From Myxococcales bacterium (lineage in GTDB: Bacteria; Myxococcota; Polyangia; Fen-1088): a stretch of 7,488 nt of DNA. The position numbers were made by a program, and so were the translations under genes. The stretch's first letter is position 1; the number at the start of each line of letters is the position of its first letter. Below are positions 6,443-7,488 of this stretch, one piece after another. The stretch lies in NCBI GenBank assembly GCA_003155465.1, contig PMCR01000422.1, positions 1 through 7,488 of the forward strand, written 5' to 3'. The notes below the pieces were generated by a model that saw only the letters and a list, made by a program, of their open reading frames with translations, did no database searches and was not told where the DNA came from.

Positions 6443-6458
6443 AGCACGGGCCGTGCCA
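6443..6458 (-). promoter_or_regulatory. Sigma-54 (-24/-12) promoter candidate
   Basis: On the - strand, TGGCACGGCCCGTGCT matches the RpoN consensus TGGCACGNNNNTTGCW at every defined position except one (G for the first T of the -12 box), with the GG and GC dinucleotides at the required spacing. Transcription would start about 12 bases after the GC, near 6432, giving a leader of roughly 23 bases that contains the GGAGGAGG ribosome site of the small gene. The site is also a near-perfect inverted repeat (GCACGG-G-CCGTGC), so an operator is an alternative reading. Confidence 0.5.
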
Positions 6459-6739
6459 CGAGGTATGACACGCCAACATGTTGATTCTGTTATTGTCTTG
6501 TCGCGGTATCGCTTCCCAGCGCGTAGTTGCTTTCGCACCAAGTGCGATGGCAAGACGCAGATGTCCGTGTAGGCGCATTGCTAGGTGCGCACGTCTATTC
6601 GCAGCTACTGGACGCTGTCTGTCACGTGCGATGCTAGGATCGTGGTGCGACGCTGTAGTGTAATGTAGGCGCTGTACCGCTCTGACAGGCCTCACTCGAA
6701 CCGCGAACCGGTCTCTTGCCATCACGCAATTCGGGCGTG

Positions 6740-6767
6740 GCTTGTCTGCGCTCGCTGGTCGACAAGC
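6740..6767. repeat. Inverted repeat, 7-bp perfect stem
   Basis: GCTTGTC (6740-6746) and GACAAGC (6761-6767) pair perfectly around a 14-base loop; two further wobble pairs are possible outside. No T tract follows. It lies in the spacer between the small gene and aspS. Confidence 0.5.
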
Positions 6768-6844
6768 TGGACACCCATGCCCACTACCTAGTGCAACACG
6801 AAATGCTGGGACAACACCGGCACCTACGCCACGTCAGGCATGCT

Positions 6845-6891
6845 GGTCCGACGAGTCGCTGCCTTGGTCGGGAGCGACGCGTACCTGGACC
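6845..6891. repeat. Two-part stem-loop in the spacer
   Basis: An outer GGTCC (6845-6849) pairs with GGACC (6887-6891), and inside it GTCGCT (6855-6860) pairs with AGCGAC (6873-6878) around a 12-base loop, separated by an internal loop. The nested arrangement resembles a structured RNA element, but stems of five and six pairs can arise by chance in GC-rich DNA. Confidence 0.4.
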
Positions 6892-6984
6892 GACCATTCG
6901 CCTACTGTCTCACCGACGTCTCTGTGGAGTAGGGTCCGGCTGCTAAACAGTACACCCTGGCGTTTTGCGTGTAGGGACTGGTGC

Positions 6985-7488
6985 CTACGACTCGACGTGG
7001 GTGAGTGCGATGTGCAGCTCTTCCAGTTGCTTGCCGGATACCGGCGCCGGCGCCTCGGTGCAAAGGTCGGTCCCCTTCTGCGTCTTGGGGAACGCGATCA
7101 CATCGCGTAGTGAATCCGCACCGCAGAGGAGCATGGCCAGCCGGTCTAGCCCGGCCGCGATTCCACCGTGGGGCGGGGGCCCGTGGCGGAAGGCGTCCAG
7201 CAAGAAGCCGAACTTGGCGCGGGCGTCTTCCTCGCTGAGACCGATGGCCTTGAACACGCGAGACTGAATGTCGCCACGGTGGATCCGGATGCTGCCGCCG
7301 GCGATCTCATTGCCGTTGAGCACGAGATCGTAGGCTCGCGCGCGCACTTCCGCCGGCGCGCTCTCCAGCTTGTCGAGATCCTCGGCCATGGGCGAAGTGA
7401 ACGGGTGGTGGGACGCCACCAGCTTGCCGTCGTCGGCGCGCTCGAGCAGCGGGAACTCGGTGACCCAGGCGAACTTCCACTGGTTCTT
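6985..7488 (-). CDS. aspS: Aspartyl-tRNA synthetase (C-terminal part)
   Basis: The frame enters from the right edge and ends at TAG 6987-6985; 167 codons are visible of the roughly 590 usual for the bacterial enzyme. AspRS is a class II synthetase that charges tRNA-Asp with aspartate in the cytoplasm. Visible markers are FAWVTEFPL and [25 protein letters not shown], class II motif 3 at [13 protein letters not shown] with its ATP-binding Arg, and the bacterial C-terminal signature [19 protein letters not shown] with PVS and LHI. The core catalytic motifs in this portion look intact. A GTG in the middle of the visible stretch is an internal codon, since homology continues upstream of it to the window edge. 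No terminator was seen after the stop; the next recognised gene on the same strand is more than 570 bases away. Confidence 0.97.
   Translation of the reverse strand, partial: KNQWKFAWVTEFPLLERADDGKLVASHHPFTSPMAEDLDKLESAPAEVRARAYDLVLNGNEIAGGSIRIHRGDIQSRVFKAIGLSEEDARAKFGFLLDAFRHGPPPHGGIAAGLDRLAMLLCGADSLRDVIAFPKTQKGTDLCTEAPAPVSGKQLEELHIALTHVES

Larger units (their letters stand above)
6472..6984. other. Gene-free spacer with short repeats and hairpins
   Basis: No convincing protein-coding frame was found on either strand in these 513 bases; open frames here lack family motifs and good ribosome sites. The base composition reads less GC-rich than the flanking genes. The left half (6474-6672), upstream of the sigma-54-like site, contains a CAACATGTTG palindrome (6474-6483), the inverted repeat TCGCAC-caa-GTGCGA (6533-6547), GTGCGATG at 6542 and 6626, TGTAGGCGC at 6568 and 6664, and GACGCTGT at 6611 and 6649. 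A tandem CGAACCG pair lies at 6697-6710. The right half holds two longer stem-loops listed separately. No tRNA could be folded. It may be a regulatory region, a non-coding RNA or degraded sequence. Confidence 0.6.

Noticed and set aside
6409..6471. Longer start for the small gene at ATG 6471, giving 85 residues
   Set aside because: It has no good ribosome site, and the added codons cover the promoter-like site and the strong GGAGGAGG that fits the start at 6408.
6694..6702. GGTTCGAGT on the - strand, resembling a tRNA T-loop
   Set aside because: The flanking bases do not form a T-arm stem and no acceptor, D or anticodon arms can be placed around it.
1..7488. CRISPR arrays, insertion sequences, integrases or phage genes
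   Set aside because: No regularly spaced repeats, transposase or integrase motifs, or terminal inverted repeats were found; the only tandem repeat is coding and lies within secG.

Overview
The window reads as a chromosomal segment from a GC-rich Gram-negative bacterium, most likely a myxobacterium or related member of the former Deltaproteobacteria. The evidence is an OmpA-family protein with thrombospondin type 3 calcium-binding repeats, a cysteine-repeat lipoprotein with a very acidic linker of the kind common in Myxococcota, high GC at third codon positions, and a close match to a sigma-54 promoter. This placement is inference; no rRNA or other marker confirms it.

Layout. Bases 1-2155 (+ strand) hold the end of an OmpA-like peptidoglycan-binding protein, overlapping by four bases with a 530-residue predicted lipoprotein. 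Convergent to them, on the - strand, lies a compact housekeeping cluster read in the order pgk (5947-4763), tpiA (4744-3959), secG (3974-3228), dapF (3218-2277) and a possible 25-codon peptide (2242-2165). Upstream of pgk are a 9-bp perfect hairpin (6005-6031) and the intrinsic terminator (6155-6182) of a separate 64-residue small gene (6408-6214, - strand), which has a strong Shine-Dalgarno and a sigma-54-like promoter at 6443-6458. A gene-free stretch of about 510 bases (6472-6984) with several short repeats and hairpins follows, then the C-terminal third of aspartyl-tRNA synthetase (aspS, - strand), running off the right edge.

How the genes work together. pgk and tpiA are glycolytic/gluconeogenic, secG belongs to the Sec translocon, and dapF makes meso-diaminopimelate for lysine and peptidoglycan. 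The pgk-tpiA-secG linkage is a common bacterial arrangement; dapF at its end is less usual. The OmpA-like protein and the lipoprotein probably act together at the outer membrane/peptidoglycan interface.

Most worth a second look. The pgk product is full length and intact but carries non-conservative changes at several positions that are nearly invariant in phosphoglycerate kinases, including the phosphoryl-transfer lysine. Next are the long lysine/proline/alanine repeat tail on SecG, the sigma-54-like promoter in front of an unrecognised small protein, and a possible tiny lipoprotein gene after dapF. I saw no CRISPR array, transposon, integrase, tRNA or rRNA, and no gene cluster that clearly forms a new defence or biosynthetic system.
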